Assembly: GCA_018652685.1 (NCBI GenBank)
Contig: JABIBQ010000078.1
Span: forward strand, 1-35,313
Source of the DNA: Candidatus Bathyarchaeota archaeon
Lineage (GTDB): Archaea > Thermoproteota > Bathyarchaeia > TCS64
Length of the DNA stretch: 35,313 bases
Direction of reading: 5' to 3'
A program made the position numbers and the translations under genes. The notes below the pieces were generated by a model. That model was not told the DNA's origin and did not search any database. It saw nothing but the letters and a program-made list of their open reading frames with translations. Shown in pieces: positions 17,040-25,459 of this stretch (its first letter is position 1; each line of letters opens with the position of its first letter).

Positions 17040-17047
17040 GATAAAAA
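17040..17047 (-). promoter_or_regulatory. TATA-like box for the redox operon
   Basis: A TTTTTATC element on the minus strand lies 23-30 nt upstream of the ATG at 17017. The spacing fits a leaderless transcript for the flavin disulfide reductase gene. No strong Shine-Dalgarno sequence is seen there. Confidence 0.5.
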
Positions 17048-17055
17048 GTGGGGGT

Positions 17056-18282
17056 TTACTCAAGCTCGGCGATGCCGAATTTGCTGTAATAGTCTAGCCA
17101 AAGCTTACGCATTTCCTCGCTGACGCTATCCTTGATCAATCCGTAGATGGTCTGGATGTTCTGGAGGCTGTGGACTTTCAGGTTGAGCTCCTTTTCCAGG
17201 TACTCGACCGCGCCGAGTTCCTCAATGTTCTCGGTATCGCCAAGTCTCTCCTGCCTGTCCACGCCTATGACGAGCCCAACAACCTCATGGTCGCCTAGAA
17301 TCCTGAGCTTCTCGATGGTCTCCACCTTTGTGATGCCCGTTGTGATGGTGTCATCCACGACGAGGATTCGCTGCCCGGGCTTGAAGTAGCTAGCACCCAC
17401 CAGAACACGGTCCGTGCTGAGGTCGCCGTACTCCTTCGCCTCCTTCCTGTCATACATGTACCGCAGGTCCATACCGTAGAGCTCGTTCAAGCCCTCGGTT
17501 GTAAGCGCAGCCAGGGTGATTCCTTTGTAGCTTGGACCGAAGATGTAGTCAAACTCGGGGATCTTTCCCTCTTCCATGAGAAGGGCGATGTAGCTTGCGA
17601 AGGCCCACTTCACCTTGGCGAGGCTCTCACCATCGGTGAGTGCCCCTAGGTTCACGAAGTATGGGCTTGGCCTGCCGCTCTTCAGTATGAAGGGCTGGTC
17701 TGGACTCGGTGGCAGCCTTAGGGCTCCACCCTTCAGGAGTGCGTCGAGGAAGACCTGTTCGATCTTCTCCTTGGAGACGAGTCCTCTTCTCTCGATCCTA
17801 AAGTCCTCTTTCTGGATCTTTTCCTCGATGGTTCCGTAGTAGGTTATGCTCCCACAGTACGTGCAGTGAAGTTTTGTCTCCTCCAGCTGTTCTCCCTTTT
17901 CAACCCTGAACTTTGTGTTCGGAACACTGTACTCCTGGTTGGTGGGGCAGAGCTTGTTAGGGCAGTTGAATACGCTCCCGATCTCATCTGGCAGCTCGAC
18001 GATTCGCTTCTCCTTGACCTCCCAGTCCTCTATGATGTTAAGTGAGCTCTTGGGGGCCACGAACGCGATGATATCGATCTCGCTTGAGGTGAGGTACGTT
18101 CCCTCTATCTTGATGAGGTCCTTCGAGTCCATGCTGCCGCTGTCGACGTTCTGTGCGGTCAGGGTCTTTGCGTCGCTTGGTAGCTTGAGAAGTTTGAGAA
18201 CTTGAAACGCCTTACCGGCGGGGATATGGTCGATGACTATCCCGTTCTCGATCTTGCTAACCAGCAGTTGCCTATTAGACAA
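17056..18282 (-). CDS. Fused aspartate carbamoyltransferase regulatory chain (PyrI) and orotate phosphoribosyltransferase (PyrE)
   Basis: A 408-residue two-domain pyrimidine protein. Residues about 1-155 are PyrI: SKIENGIVIDHIPAG, KDLIKIEGTYL and a four-cysteine zinc site (CPNKLC ... CTYC). Residues about 175-408 are orotate phosphoribosyltransferase: the FILKSGRPSPYFVNLG region, FGPSYKGITLAAL and the PRPP motif RILVVDDTITTGIT. PyrI normally binds nucleotide effectors and regulates PyrB; PyrE makes OMP from orotate and PRPP. The TTG at 18282 is chosen because it yields the normal archaeal PyrI N-terminus, SNRQLLVSKIENG. The frame is open to 18504, but the added residues look non-coding. PyrB is not in this window. 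No stop or frame change separates the domains. Confidence 0.88.
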   Translation of the reverse strand: MSNRQLLVSKIENGIVIDHIPAGKAFQVLKLLKLPSDAKTLTAQNVDSGSMDSKDLIKIEGTYLTSSEIDIIAFVAPKSSLNIIEDWEVKEKRIVELPDEIGSVFNCPNKLCPTNQEYSVPNTKFRVEKGEQLEETKLHCTYCGSITYYGTIEEKIQKEDFRIERRGLVSKEKIEQVFLDALLKGGALRLPPSPDQPFILKSGRPSPYFVNLGALTDGESLAKVKWAFASYIALLMEEGKIPEFDYIFGPSYKGITLAALTTEGLNELYGMDLRYMYDRKEAKEYGDLSTDRVLVGASYFKPGQRILVVDDTITTGITKVETIEKLRILGDHEVVGLVIGVDRQERLGDTENIEELGAVEYLEKELNLKVHSLQNIQTIYGLIKDSVSEEMRKLWLDYYSKFGIAELE

Positions 18283-18326
18283 ATAGTTTCCCGCATCAAT
18301 CCGTGCAACCAGATTGAAAAGTCTTC

Positions 18327-18434
18327 CTAATGAAAAAATATTAGAAAAGTTAGGGGGTCCTGGTTGACCTGGGCGCACCACTCGATCTCCACTAGCTTGT
18401 AGGAGATGCCCAGCGCTCCCGCCTCGGCCTCCAT
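18327..18434 (-). CDS. Possible 35-codon ORF in the pyrIE upstream region
   Basis: An ATG preceded by GAGGGG opens a 35-residue frame (MEAEAGALGISYKLVEIEW, then CAQVNQDPLTFLIFFH) between the upstream TATA-like element and the PyrI-PyrE start. It looks more protein-like than the overlapping frame of the fusion gene. It may be a leader peptide, a small protein or the remnant of a lost gene. No family is recognised. Confidence 0.25.
   Translation of the reverse strand: MEAEAGALGISYKLVEIEWCAQVNQDPLTFLIFFH
18332..18343 (-). promoter_or_regulatory. AT-rich TATA-like element near pyrIE
   Basis: TAATATTTTTTC on the minus strand lies about 50-60 nt upstream of the chosen TTG start, allowing a leader of roughly 25 nt. 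This is one of two candidate promoters for the fusion gene. Confidence 0.35.
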
Positions 18435-18525
18435 GTTTCCCCTCGCGGTGTTCAGTCTCCTGTATTAGGTACTTGTCTAAAAGTTGGTCTCGAAACCAAT
18501 GCAATCGGTGCGCGCGTGGTTACAG

Positions 18526-18541
18526 TATTATTAAATAAAAA
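18526..18541 (-). promoter_or_regulatory. TATA-like element upstream of the pyrIE leader
   Basis: TTTTTATTTAATAATA on the minus strand lies in the spacer between the TPR gene and the pyrIE region. If used, the PyrI-PyrE transcript would carry a leader of over 200 nt that includes the 35-codon ORF. Confidence 0.4.
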
Positions 18542-18553
18542 TAGCTGGGAGAG

Positions 18554-19456
18554 TTATGGCCTGATTCCCAGGTGGTACATATCTGCCTCTGCCGCGATGT
18601 ACCCGAATCCACCCCAGCCCTCAAGGGCCAGTATCTCCCTGTAGATCGAGATCGCCTTGTCTTTCTCGCCGTTATAGTTGTACCAATTGGCCACGCCGTA
18701 GCCGATAGTCACGAGTCCCAGAGCCCCAAGTTCCCTTGCCTTTCCCATGAGCTCCTCCTCGGTCATCTCGCCCCTGTACATCAACATGCAGTTGTGATAG
18801 TGCTGGTTCTCGATGATGTCCATGTCCCTATCGAAGAACTCAAGCAGTCTCTCCGCCATTGCATCTCTGCCAAGTCTCCTCAGAGTCATGTAGTACCAGT
18901 GGCCCGTTGAGATGTACTTGTCATCGATCTCGGATGCCTCCCAGCATTTTTCGTACGCGTGCAAAGCCTTGTTCATCTCGCCGAGGCAGTAATAGGAGAG
19001 CCCCAGGTGGTACCAGATGTTGAAGTGGAGGCTGCTGACGGGTACCCCCCTGTCGTTTGGCATCCCGTCCGGTTCGATCTCGTCCTCTTTGCCCCTGATA
19101 AGCTCGACTGCCTTCTCGAAATCGTTGACGGCCCTGTCGAGGTACCTGAGGGTGATGAACCTGTGGCCCCTGTGCCTGTACATCCTGGGATCATCGGGGT
19201 GCTTTTCGATGCCCATGCTGAAGATGGCGATGGCCTCCCTGAAATTTCCGATGTAGGCGGTCCTTCTGCCCATCCAGATGATGTTATCAGCATTGTCGGG
19301 GTCTTTCTCGTACTCCTCCAGTGCCTCGTTGTAGAGTTTAACCTGGGTCTGTTTGGTCTCTGGCCTGAGCAGGGTCTTGTTCAATGGGTGGCCGAAGAAA
19401 CTGAACGTCTCGGGCTCCCCTGGTAGTGTCGCAGTCATGTTACCTCTGATTCCCAT
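18554..19456 (-). CDS. Tetratricopeptide-repeat protein
   Basis: A 300-residue soluble protein built of TPR-like helix pairs: about residues 55-85 (DNIIWMGRRTAYIGNFREAI), 90-120 (RMYRHRGHRFITLRYLDRAV), 150-175 (WYHLGLSYYCLGEMNKALHA) and further degenerate units to residue 290. TPR arrays mediate protein-protein contact; no catalytic motif is visible and no partner is implied by position. A second in-frame ATG at 19438 has GAGGT just upstream and may be the real start. The gene is divergent from the SppA-like gene. Confidence 0.85.
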   Translation of the reverse strand: MGIRGNMTATLPGEPETFSFFGHPLNKTLLRPETKQTQVKLYNEALEEYEKDPDNADNIIWMGRRTAYIGNFREAIAIFSMGIEKHPDDPRMYRHRGHRFITLRYLDRAVNDFEKAVELIRGKEDEIEPDGMPNDRGVPVSSLHFNIWYHLGLSYYCLGEMNKALHAYEKCWEASEIDDKYISTGHWYYMTLRRLGRDAMAERLLEFFDRDMDIIENQHYHNCMLMYRGEMTEEELMGKARELGALGLVTIGYGVANWYNYNGEKDKAISIYREILALEGWGGFGYIAAEADMYHLGIRP

Positions 19457-19541
19457 CTAAACGGCTTAAGCTTTGTCAAAGATTTGTGTAACTCCTTTAA
19501 GTCGGCTGGACTTCATATGGGTTAACGGGAGTTTTTTGTAA

Positions 19542-21134
19542 ATGGAGAAGACTAGTGGCAACAGATCGCAGACGGTACTCGCACTCATTGTTTTGGTTAT
19601 GGTATCCGCTCTAGCCTCGATCTACTTCTGGGAGCCTGAGGAGGATAACGGCTTCCTCCCCTCAAATAACGAGGGCACCATTGGGGTGATCGAGGTTTAC
19701 GGCGTTCTTGATGACACATATTACGCATATCTTCTATCCCAGGCCGTCCAGGAGGCCGTTACCGATGATGATGTCAAGGCGGTGGTCCTTGAGATTGACA
19801 GCCCAGGGGGCGTGGCATATCTCACCGAGCAGGTGTATCTGGATATCCTTGAGTTGAAATCGGAGAAACCAGTCATCGCTTACACTTCCATGGCTTTAAG
19901 CGGCGGGTATTACATCGCGGTCGCGGCCGATCATATCTTTGCCCTTCCCTCCAGCATGGTAGGAAATGTGGGCGTGATAGGCACCGGACCCGGATGGATA
20001 GTTCCAAGCGAGACCACTCTTGAGACAGGTCCACACAAGATCACGGGTTTCAGCCCCGAACTCTTCCCTTTCAACCTGACCAATGTGCTCGAAGGCTTCG
20101 CGGAGGCTGTTGTGGAAGGGCGTGGCGAGAAACTTACCATCTCAATGGACGAGGTGACGAGGGGGTCAATCTGGATGGGAAGTGAGGCCATCAACAATGG
20201 CATTGTCGATGAGATAGGCTCAATACAGACGGCTATCGATTACGCGGCTTCCCTCTCGGAGCTAGATTCTTGGGATGTGGAGTCTCTCCTGTTCCGCGTG
20301 GCCAACGAGACTGTCACCACCGAGCTAAGGTATCCGACAATTGAGGAGCTCAATGCAAAGAACCCTCCTCCGGCACTTTACTACCTGTATATGCCCAGCG
20401 ATATCTACATGGAGAGCCAGATCCCTGATACTATCAACGTCACTGCTCTGAGCAGCCATGTCGGCGATGTCATCGTTGACCTCAGCCACGAGAATGTGAT
20501 ATCTCCCTGGATTCTTGACTCGTTAGCCGAGGAGCTGGTCGGTGAGGGGCTTTACATGGGCTACAGCGACAACTGGGAGGAGATTGAAGGAGTTCTTAAC
20601 AAGACAAAGGCACTGGTGATTTCCTCTCCCCGGGAATTCTATAGCTATGAAGAGTACACAGCAATCAATGACTGGGTTGACGAGGGGGGAGTTCTTATAT
20701 TCCTTGGTGACGCAAGCGCAACATTCCTAGACCCGTCCATGTTGCAGGCCCCCTTGAACAGCCTGAGCGACCATTGGAATCTCCACTATTCGAATGGCTA
20801 CCTTTACGATGTTGAGGAGAACTATGGCTTCTACAGGAACCTTATCCTGACCGATATCAGAGACAGCGTACTTTCCGAGGGAGTTGACGAACTCGTGTTC
20901 TACACGACTGGGGCAATCGTCTCACGGGGAAACGGGGTTATCAAGACCTCCGCTGACGTATTCAACTCGGTGTCCGAGAGAAGCGAGATGTACAGCGTTG
21001 TTGCCGTGAACGACAAGGATAGTACTGTCATAGCGTTCGGTGACACGACCTGGCTCATGGAGCCATACATCAACGCTGCTGACAATCGGGTATTATTAGA
21101 AAACCTTGTTGTGGTAATAGCCTCGGTGGATTAG
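19542..21134 (+). CDS. SppA-like S49 membrane protease with extra C-terminal domain
   Basis: A 530-residue protein. An N-terminal membrane anchor (TVLALIVLVMVSALASIYF) is followed by an S49 peptidase domain at about 45-260. Its nucleophile is probably S120 (MALSGGYYIAVAAD) and its general base probably K166 (GPHKITGFSP), matching the Ser-Lys dyad of archaeal and Bacillus SppA. GSIWMGSEAINNGIVDEIG is the usual closing motif. SppA proteases cut membrane-embedded signal peptide remnants or other membrane proteins. Residues about 300-530 form an additional alpha/beta domain with VISSPREFYSYEEYTAINDW and DEGGVLIFLGDAS, resembling the Rossmann-like GldG/DUF4350 type. Most archaeal SppA proteins are about 300 residues, so this is an extended form. 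The domains probably face the outside. Confidence 0.85.
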   Translation: MEKTSGNRSQTVLALIVLVMVSALASIYFWEPEEDNGFLPSNNEGTIGVIEVYGVLDDTYYAYLLSQAVQEAVTDDDVKAVVLEIDSPGGVAYLTEQVYLDILELKSEKPVIAYTSMALSGGYYIAVAADHIFALPSSMVGNVGVIGTGPGWIVPSETTLETGPHKITGFSPELFPFNLTNVLEGFAEAVVEGRGEKLTISMDEVTRGSIWMGSEAINNGIVDEIGSIQTAIDYAASLSELDSWDVESLLFRVANETVTTELRYPTIEELNAKNPPPALYYLYMPSDIYMESQIPDTINVTALSSHVGDVIVDLSHENVISPWILDSLAEELVGEGLYMGYSDNWEEIEGVLNKTKALVISSPREFYSYEEYTAINDWVDEGGVLIFLGDASATFLDPSMLQAPLNSLSDHWNLHYSNGYLYDVEENYGFYRNLILTDIRDSVLSEGVDELVFYTTGAIVSRGNGVIKTSADVFNSVSERSEMYSVVAVNDKDSTVIAFGDTTWLMEPYINAADNRVLLENLVVVIASVD

Positions 21135-22321
21135 GTGGATAGCTCTAGGGCTAGAGCTACCCACACTTTTGTCATCTGGACAAGGCTGTCGATGTACACG
21201 AACTCGTCTGGGCCGTGTGCGTATTTGCCAATCGGGCCGAACCCAATGGTTTGAATGCCCGCCTGTCTGTATAGCCTTCCATCAGTACTACCTGCCCATG
21301 TGACGTACAGTTCAGGATCCCGTTTGAGAGCTGCAGGAACCGCCTTTATGAACGCTTTTCCTAGGTCAGAGTCAGGCGAAGTATAGTTTGCCGGGGTGTA
21401 CTTCCAGTTTCCCTCTTCGTCCTTATCTGCGATGATCTCCCAGTTCCAGTCGGGGTCTCCCTCTCCCGCTTTGTCAAGGTCTGCGGTTACCTCTGCAACT
21501 ACGTCGTCGGCAGTCTCTCCTATGATTAGCCTCCTGTCCACAGTGATTGTGCACTCGGCAGGGACTTGGTTGCTGACGGTGCCCGCCTCGATCAGGTTTA
21601 CGCTCAACATGGGGTGGCCGATCCACTCGTGGAACTTGTCAATGTGGTGCTCAAGCGCCAGAACTCCCTTGCTGGCTTTTGCAATGGCGTTGATCCCGTT
21701 GGTCCTTGCTGCCGCGGTGTGTGCTGCCCTGCCGTAGAACTTAATCTTGAAACCGAACATGCCCCGTTCGGCTACCCTCACCTGGAGGTTGCTCTGCTCC
21801 CCGATGATAACGTAATCGGGTCTCCTGAGCTCACCCGCTACTATCTTGTTTACGAGTATCCTGCTGCCTTCAGCGGCGCCCCTCTCCTCGTCAGGGACAA
21901 GGTGGACACCCACGCTGATGGGCAGGTCTAGTTTTTTGAGTATCTCAAGAAGGTGGATCATCACCGCGCATGATGACTTCATGTCTGACGCGCCTCTCCC
22001 GTATAGCTTCCCGCCCTCAACCAATGGGGTCCACGGATCCTTTGACCATGCATCGGGTTTTGCGATGGGCACGACATCAAGGTGGCCGTTGAAGATGACC
22101 TGTTTCTCCGCCTCTGGGTTCAGACATGCGTATATGATGGGCCTCTCCGTGCTCCCATGAACCTCGACGTGAACACCTATCTCCTCTAAGAGTTGTATCG
22201 CGTACTCCATCACATCCTTCTCGTTCCCGCTGATGCTTGGAATCCTGATAACCTCGGACGCCAGCTGGATTATCCTCGCCTCATCAACCAGTTTCAGCGC
22301 TTCATCTAGCTTGAAAGTCAA
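21131..22321 (-). CDS. M20 family metallopeptidase (ArgE/DapE/ACY1-like)
   Basis: A 396-residue di-zinc hydrolase. Zinc and catalytic residues are visible: H80 and D82 in NGHLDVVPI, D113 in GRGASDMKSS, and E145/E146 in PDEERGAAEGS. The inserted dimerisation domain carries YGRAAHTAAARTNGINAI with its conserved His, and the last His ligand is in GKYAHGPDEFV. Relatives deacylate acetylornithine or succinyl-diaminopimelate, or cleave dipeptides; the sequence alone does not choose. Its stop overlaps that of the convergent SppA-like gene by 3 bases. It follows the helicase gene by 29 bp and may share its transcript. Confidence 0.92.
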   Translation of the reverse strand: MTFKLDEALKLVDEARIIQLASEVIRIPSISGNEKDVMEYAIQLLEEIGVHVEVHGSTERPIIYACLNPEAEKQVIFNGHLDVVPIAKPDAWSKDPWTPLVEGGKLYGRGASDMKSSCAVMIHLLEILKKLDLPISVGVHLVPDEERGAAEGSRILVNKIVAGELRRPDYVIIGEQSNLQVRVAERGMFGFKIKFYGRAAHTAAARTNGINAIAKASKGVLALEHHIDKFHEWIGHPMLSVNLIEAGTVSNQVPAECTITVDRRLIIGETADDVVAEVTADLDKAGEGDPDWNWEIIADKDEEGNWKYTPANYTSPDSDLGKAFIKAVPAALKRDPELYVTWAGSTDGRLYRQAGIQTIGFGPIGKYAHGPDEFVYIDSLVQMTKVWVALALELST

Positions 22322-22350
22322 TTTATCTCAAAAGGAAATGCGTCGTGCAA

Positions 22351-24336
22351 CTATAATTCAATGATGGTGTCATCGCTGAACTTCTTGAAGCTGGCCTGTT
22401 TCCTGTCTCGGGACTCCCTTTTCTTGATTCCATCCCCCTTAGCCCACTTCGAGATGAGGTTCCTCTGCCCATAGTACCTGCGGTCAAACAGGTAGTAGTG
22501 GCACCAGTCATCCATGCCCCTGATTCCCCTGCCAAGGCTCTGGTTTGCTGCCCTGAAGGCGTCCATGGTGTACCATTTGTTGCCGAGGCCCCTCTTGGCC
22601 CTGTCGAAGTACTGGATCTGTGCCTTCACCAGCGGGTTGCCGTAGTTGGCGTACGGTATGCCTACGAGAAATATGCCCCTTGCCTGTTCACCGGGGAAGT
22701 TGCTTCCTTCGCTGTTTCTTCCCCTGAAGACGCAGCAGAGGACTGCACCGCCTGAGACCGCCGCTATCTTGTACGTGCTCACAACATCCCTGTTCTGGCG
22801 CGCGTCCCTTCCCTCACGGAAAAAGCGTTTACCACCGAAGTACGTGAGGCCGTTCCTGGTCTTGATTAGTCCCTGTTTTGTCCACATCTCGATACAGCGG
22901 CCCATGTAGGCTCGCTGGGTGAAAAAGATGAGTGCCCCGCTGTTGACGTTCTTGAGGTCAGCCTCCAGTGCCCTGCCTATTTTTGAGGACATCTGGTCAG
23001 TGCGCTCTTTGTACGCGGTACTGACCCCGGTGTCTATTACCATCTTGATATTGTCTGATTTCTGGATTGGGTCGTAGACCTTCTGCTGTGCCTTCTGCTG
23101 CCCAATGATCTCGGCGAATGTACCGATGGGGCTCAACGTACCGCTCATGATGAGGACTCCACTTGCCATCTGGACGATGGGCTCCACCGCGAGGCTCGGG
23201 TCAAGACACCTGTACTCGATGACGGGTGCCCCGAAGTAGTTTTTCGTGTACAGCCCAACGTACTTTGTCTTCTGGCTCGTCTGGATGAGCTCAAAGTACT
23301 CAAGGACACCGTTCAGGTAGCTTATGGGCGTGTTCCCGCCCTGCAGCTTCTTGGCCCTGATGGTATCAATGAGCACAGCGTGCCCCTCGATGAACTTGTC
23401 GATGCCCACCCTGAGAGCTTTCTCAAAGTCCTCCTCCAGCTTCCTTGGCTGAACGAGTTTTGGCTTGTCTGTTGTGGTTCTCAGGAGATGCTCTCCTAGC
23501 CTGTTGAGGTACTTGGGCGATTTCCCGATAAGCTTCATCTCCTCGATGGCTGCGCTCAGGTTTCTCTCTGTTAGGGTGTCGCTTAGAATATCTTGTCCCA
23601 CCTGGTCGATGTTATGTCCTTCGTCGAGTATGAGTATCTTCTTTTCAAGGTCCAGGCCCGTCATCATCCTAATCATGGGATTGAATATGTAGGGATACGG
23701 CGCGACGATTACCTTGGACTCTTTCGCCATCCGCCTTGCCAGGAAATACGGACATATCTTCCGCTTCTTGCCCTCCTCAACAAGCTCTGTTCTCCCCAGG
23801 ATCGCTGGTAACTTACTGGGGGGCTGATCTATCTCGTGGGTGTAAGGACATTCCCCACTCTTCCTGAGTATGTGACACATCTCGGTCGCCTCATTGCTGG
23901 GTAACTCCTTGCAGTCCTGGTTGACGCACAGGAAATCCCTGCTTGCCAGATTTACCGCGGTGTACTTTTTCCTCGCTTTCTTGTTGATTGTATCCAGCTC
24001 AATGAGAACTTGGCGCACCTGCTCGTGGGTTCTTGTGGCGTACACTATCTGCTTCCCGGTGGGAAGAAGGCAGCTCAGGCTGCTGATTGTCTTGCCGAAT
24101 CCGTTGCACGCCTCCGCTATGAGCACACCACCTTTTACCACGGTTTCTATGACATCCTCTATGAACTCAAGTTGGGGCTGGTAAGGCTCGTACGGAAAAA
24201 GGTCTTTCCAAGTTCTACTGTTTTCACCCGATTCCACCGAGAGCAGGGTATCGCAGTCCTTGCAGAACTTGTCCAATTCGTACTCGGCTATCGTGTACTT
24301 TCGGTCGCATTTCGGGCACACGATGGAGGCGGGCAT
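22351..24336 (-). CDS. XPD/Rad3-like superfamily 2 helicase with N-terminal zinc ribbon
   Basis: A 661-residue helicase of the XPD/DinG group, which unwinds DNA 5'-3' and acts in repair. An N-terminal zinc ribbon (C7/C10 ... C25/C28) is an addition to the plain archaeal XPD. Walker A reads EACNGFGKT (75-83), motif II reads DEGH (238-241) in place of DEAH, and motif VI is LGRGIRGMDDWCHYY. Cysteines C137, C142, C154, C163 and C195 lie between motifs Ia and II, where XPD carries its 4Fe-4S cluster; four of them probably bind it. The arch and second motor domain are present (GVLIMSGTLSPIGTF). A TATA-like box is positioned for a leaderless start. An M20 peptidase gene follows. Confidence 0.9.
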   Translation of the reverse strand: MPASIVCPKCDRKYTIAEYELDKFCKDCDTLLSVESGENSRTWKDLFPYEPYQPQLEFIEDVIETVVKGGVLIAEACNGFGKTISSLSCLLPTGKQIVYATRTHEQVRQVLIELDTINKKARKKYTAVNLASRDFLCVNQDCKELPSNEATEMCHILRKSGECPYTHEIDQPPSKLPAILGRTELVEEGKKRKICPYFLARRMAKESKVIVAPYPYIFNPMIRMMTGLDLEKKILILDEGHNIDQVGQDILSDTLTERNLSAAIEEMKLIGKSPKYLNRLGEHLLRTTTDKPKLVQPRKLEEDFEKALRVGIDKFIEGHAVLIDTIRAKKLQGGNTPISYLNGVLEYFELIQTSQKTKYVGLYTKNYFGAPVIEYRCLDPSLAVEPIVQMASGVLIMSGTLSPIGTFAEIIGQQKAQQKVYDPIQKSDNIKMVIDTGVSTAYKERTDQMSSKIGRALEADLKNVNSGALIFFTQRAYMGRCIEMWTKQGLIKTRNGLTYFGGKRFFREGRDARQNRDVVSTYKIAAVSGGAVLCCVFRGRNSEGSNFPGEQARGIFLVGIPYANYGNPLVKAQIQYFDRAKRGLGNKWYTMDAFRAANQSLGRGIRGMDDWCHYYLFDRRYYGQRNLISKWAKGDGIKKRESRDRKQASFKKFSDDTIIEL

Positions 24337-24361
24337 TTCAGTACCCTATTAAGAAGACCTC

Positions 24362-24369
24362 TTTTAAAC
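24362..24369 (-). promoter_or_regulatory. TATA-like box for the XPD-like helicase
   Basis: GTTTAAAA on the minus strand is 26 nt upstream of the ATG at 24336, predicting a leaderless mRNA. No Shine-Dalgarno sequence is needed or clearly seen. Confidence 0.55.
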
Positions 24370-24414
24370 ACCTTGATACCCGGTTTTAGTCCGAGCAGGG
24401 GGAAGAATACAGTT

Positions 24415-25386
24415 CTAGTCCGGGTTCAGGCTGTTCTTGATGCTATTCACCAAGTTTTTAATGTTCACCTTGATGTTGTGAACCGAGATATTTCTCCAGT
24501 ATATCGCAGTCAAGCCGTTGGGCTCAATCGCAAGTATCGCAAAGAGGAACAAGATTGGGATCAATCCCTCGTACGAACCCATGTTCACACTTATCTTTTT
24601 CATCAGCACCCATGTGATTGCTTTCTTCGAGACTCCAGTCAGTATTCCTCCGATTATGGCCCCCCTGATGCTGGCCAGTCCGCCCAATACGCTTCCCGCC
24701 ATCACGCTGATAAGAAGGGTGTCGCCGAAATCGACGCTCGTGCTCAGCCACATCGGGATGATAGATCCCGCGAGGGCCGCCAGCGAGCCCGAGATAAACC
24801 ATGACGCGATATGCATTATGGGCACGTTGACTCCAAGGCCCATGGCTAGAGCTTCGTCCTCGGCCGTGGCTTTCATTGCGATTCCGTGCTTGGAGTACTT
24901 CAGGAAGCCCTCCAGCAAAACTACGAGGAAAAGGACAGTCAAGGGCGCTATTATCCCAACGCCCTGTATCCCATTCCACCTGAAATCAAAGTTGAACAGG
25001 ACGAAACCGTTGCTCTGATATCTTGAACTCATCAGTATCCAGTAACTGAAGATGGCGATACATTGAACGATGATCTGGCTGACGATGTAGAACGTGAAAG
25101 TTAATGTTATATCGGTGAATGCCCTCTCCTTGATCTTCTTCACAACGATCAGGTATAACGCCACACCCACAAGGCCGCCTATCATCATGGATAACGGCCA
25201 TGTGTAGTACGGGTTCCATCCGTAGAACTTGACTAGATAATATGTAACCGCCGTGCCTATGCTTGCGAAGCTCGTGTGGGCGAAGTTGGGGAACTTTTCC
25301 ATCATGTACGTGAAAGTGAACCCTAGGCACAATATGACTAGTAAGCTGACGTTCACTATTGTGCTGATGTAAAGTCCAATATTCAC
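24415..25386 (-). CDS. Branched-chain amino acid-type ABC permease (LivH family)
   Basis: A 323-residue polytopic membrane protein of the LivH family, with about eight hydrophobic segments. The family signature is the cytoplasmic loop KYSKHGIAMKATAEDEALAMGLGVN, followed by GSLAALAGSIIPMW and GGLASIRGAIIGGILTGV. LivH forms one half of the membrane channel of ABC importers for hydrophobic amino acids, urea or amides. The partner permease LivM, the two ATPases and the binding protein are not in this window, so the gene is isolated here. The start is GTG, with a TATA-like box about 27 nt upstream. The C-terminus has an unusual Asn/Lys/Ile-rich tail (NISVHNIKVNIKNLVNSIKN). Confidence 0.9.
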   Translation of the reverse strand: MNIGLYISTIVNVSLLVILCLGFTFTYMMEKFPNFAHTSFASIGTAVTYYLVKFYGWNPYYTWPLSMMIGGLVGVALYLIVVKKIKERAFTDITLTFTFYIVSQIIVQCIAIFSYWILMSSRYQSNGFVLFNFDFRWNGIQGVGIIAPLTVLFLVVLLEGFLKYSKHGIAMKATAEDEALAMGLGVNVPIMHIASWFISGSLAALAGSIIPMWLSTSVDFGDTLLISVMAGSVLGGLASIRGAIIGGILTGVSKKAITWVLMKKISVNMGSYEGLIPILFLFAILAIEPNGLTAIYWRNISVHNIKVNIKNLVNSIKNSLNPD

Positions 25387-25408
25387 AGCACATCGAAGTT
25401 ACGGTGGG

Positions 25409-25416
25409 ATATAAGA
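25409..25416 (-). promoter_or_regulatory. TATA-like box for the LivH-type permease
   Basis: TCTTATAT on the minus strand lies 23-30 nt before the GTG at 25386. It fits a leaderless transcript and argues that the permease is transcribed alone. Confidence 0.5.
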
Positions 25417-25459
25417 ACAGTTGCGTTTTCGTGAAGGAAAAAGAAGGATTAGGACTTCA

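Noticed and set aside
18283-18504. 74-residue N-terminal extension of the PyrI-PyrE fusion
   Set aside because: It starts at a TTG without a ribosome site, is Gly/Arg/Pro-rich, crosses a promoter-like AT stretch, and lies outside the normal PyrI N-terminus.
24010-24804. 264-codon plus-strand frame
   Set aside because: It spans two minus-strand genes with recognisable domains and their promoter region.
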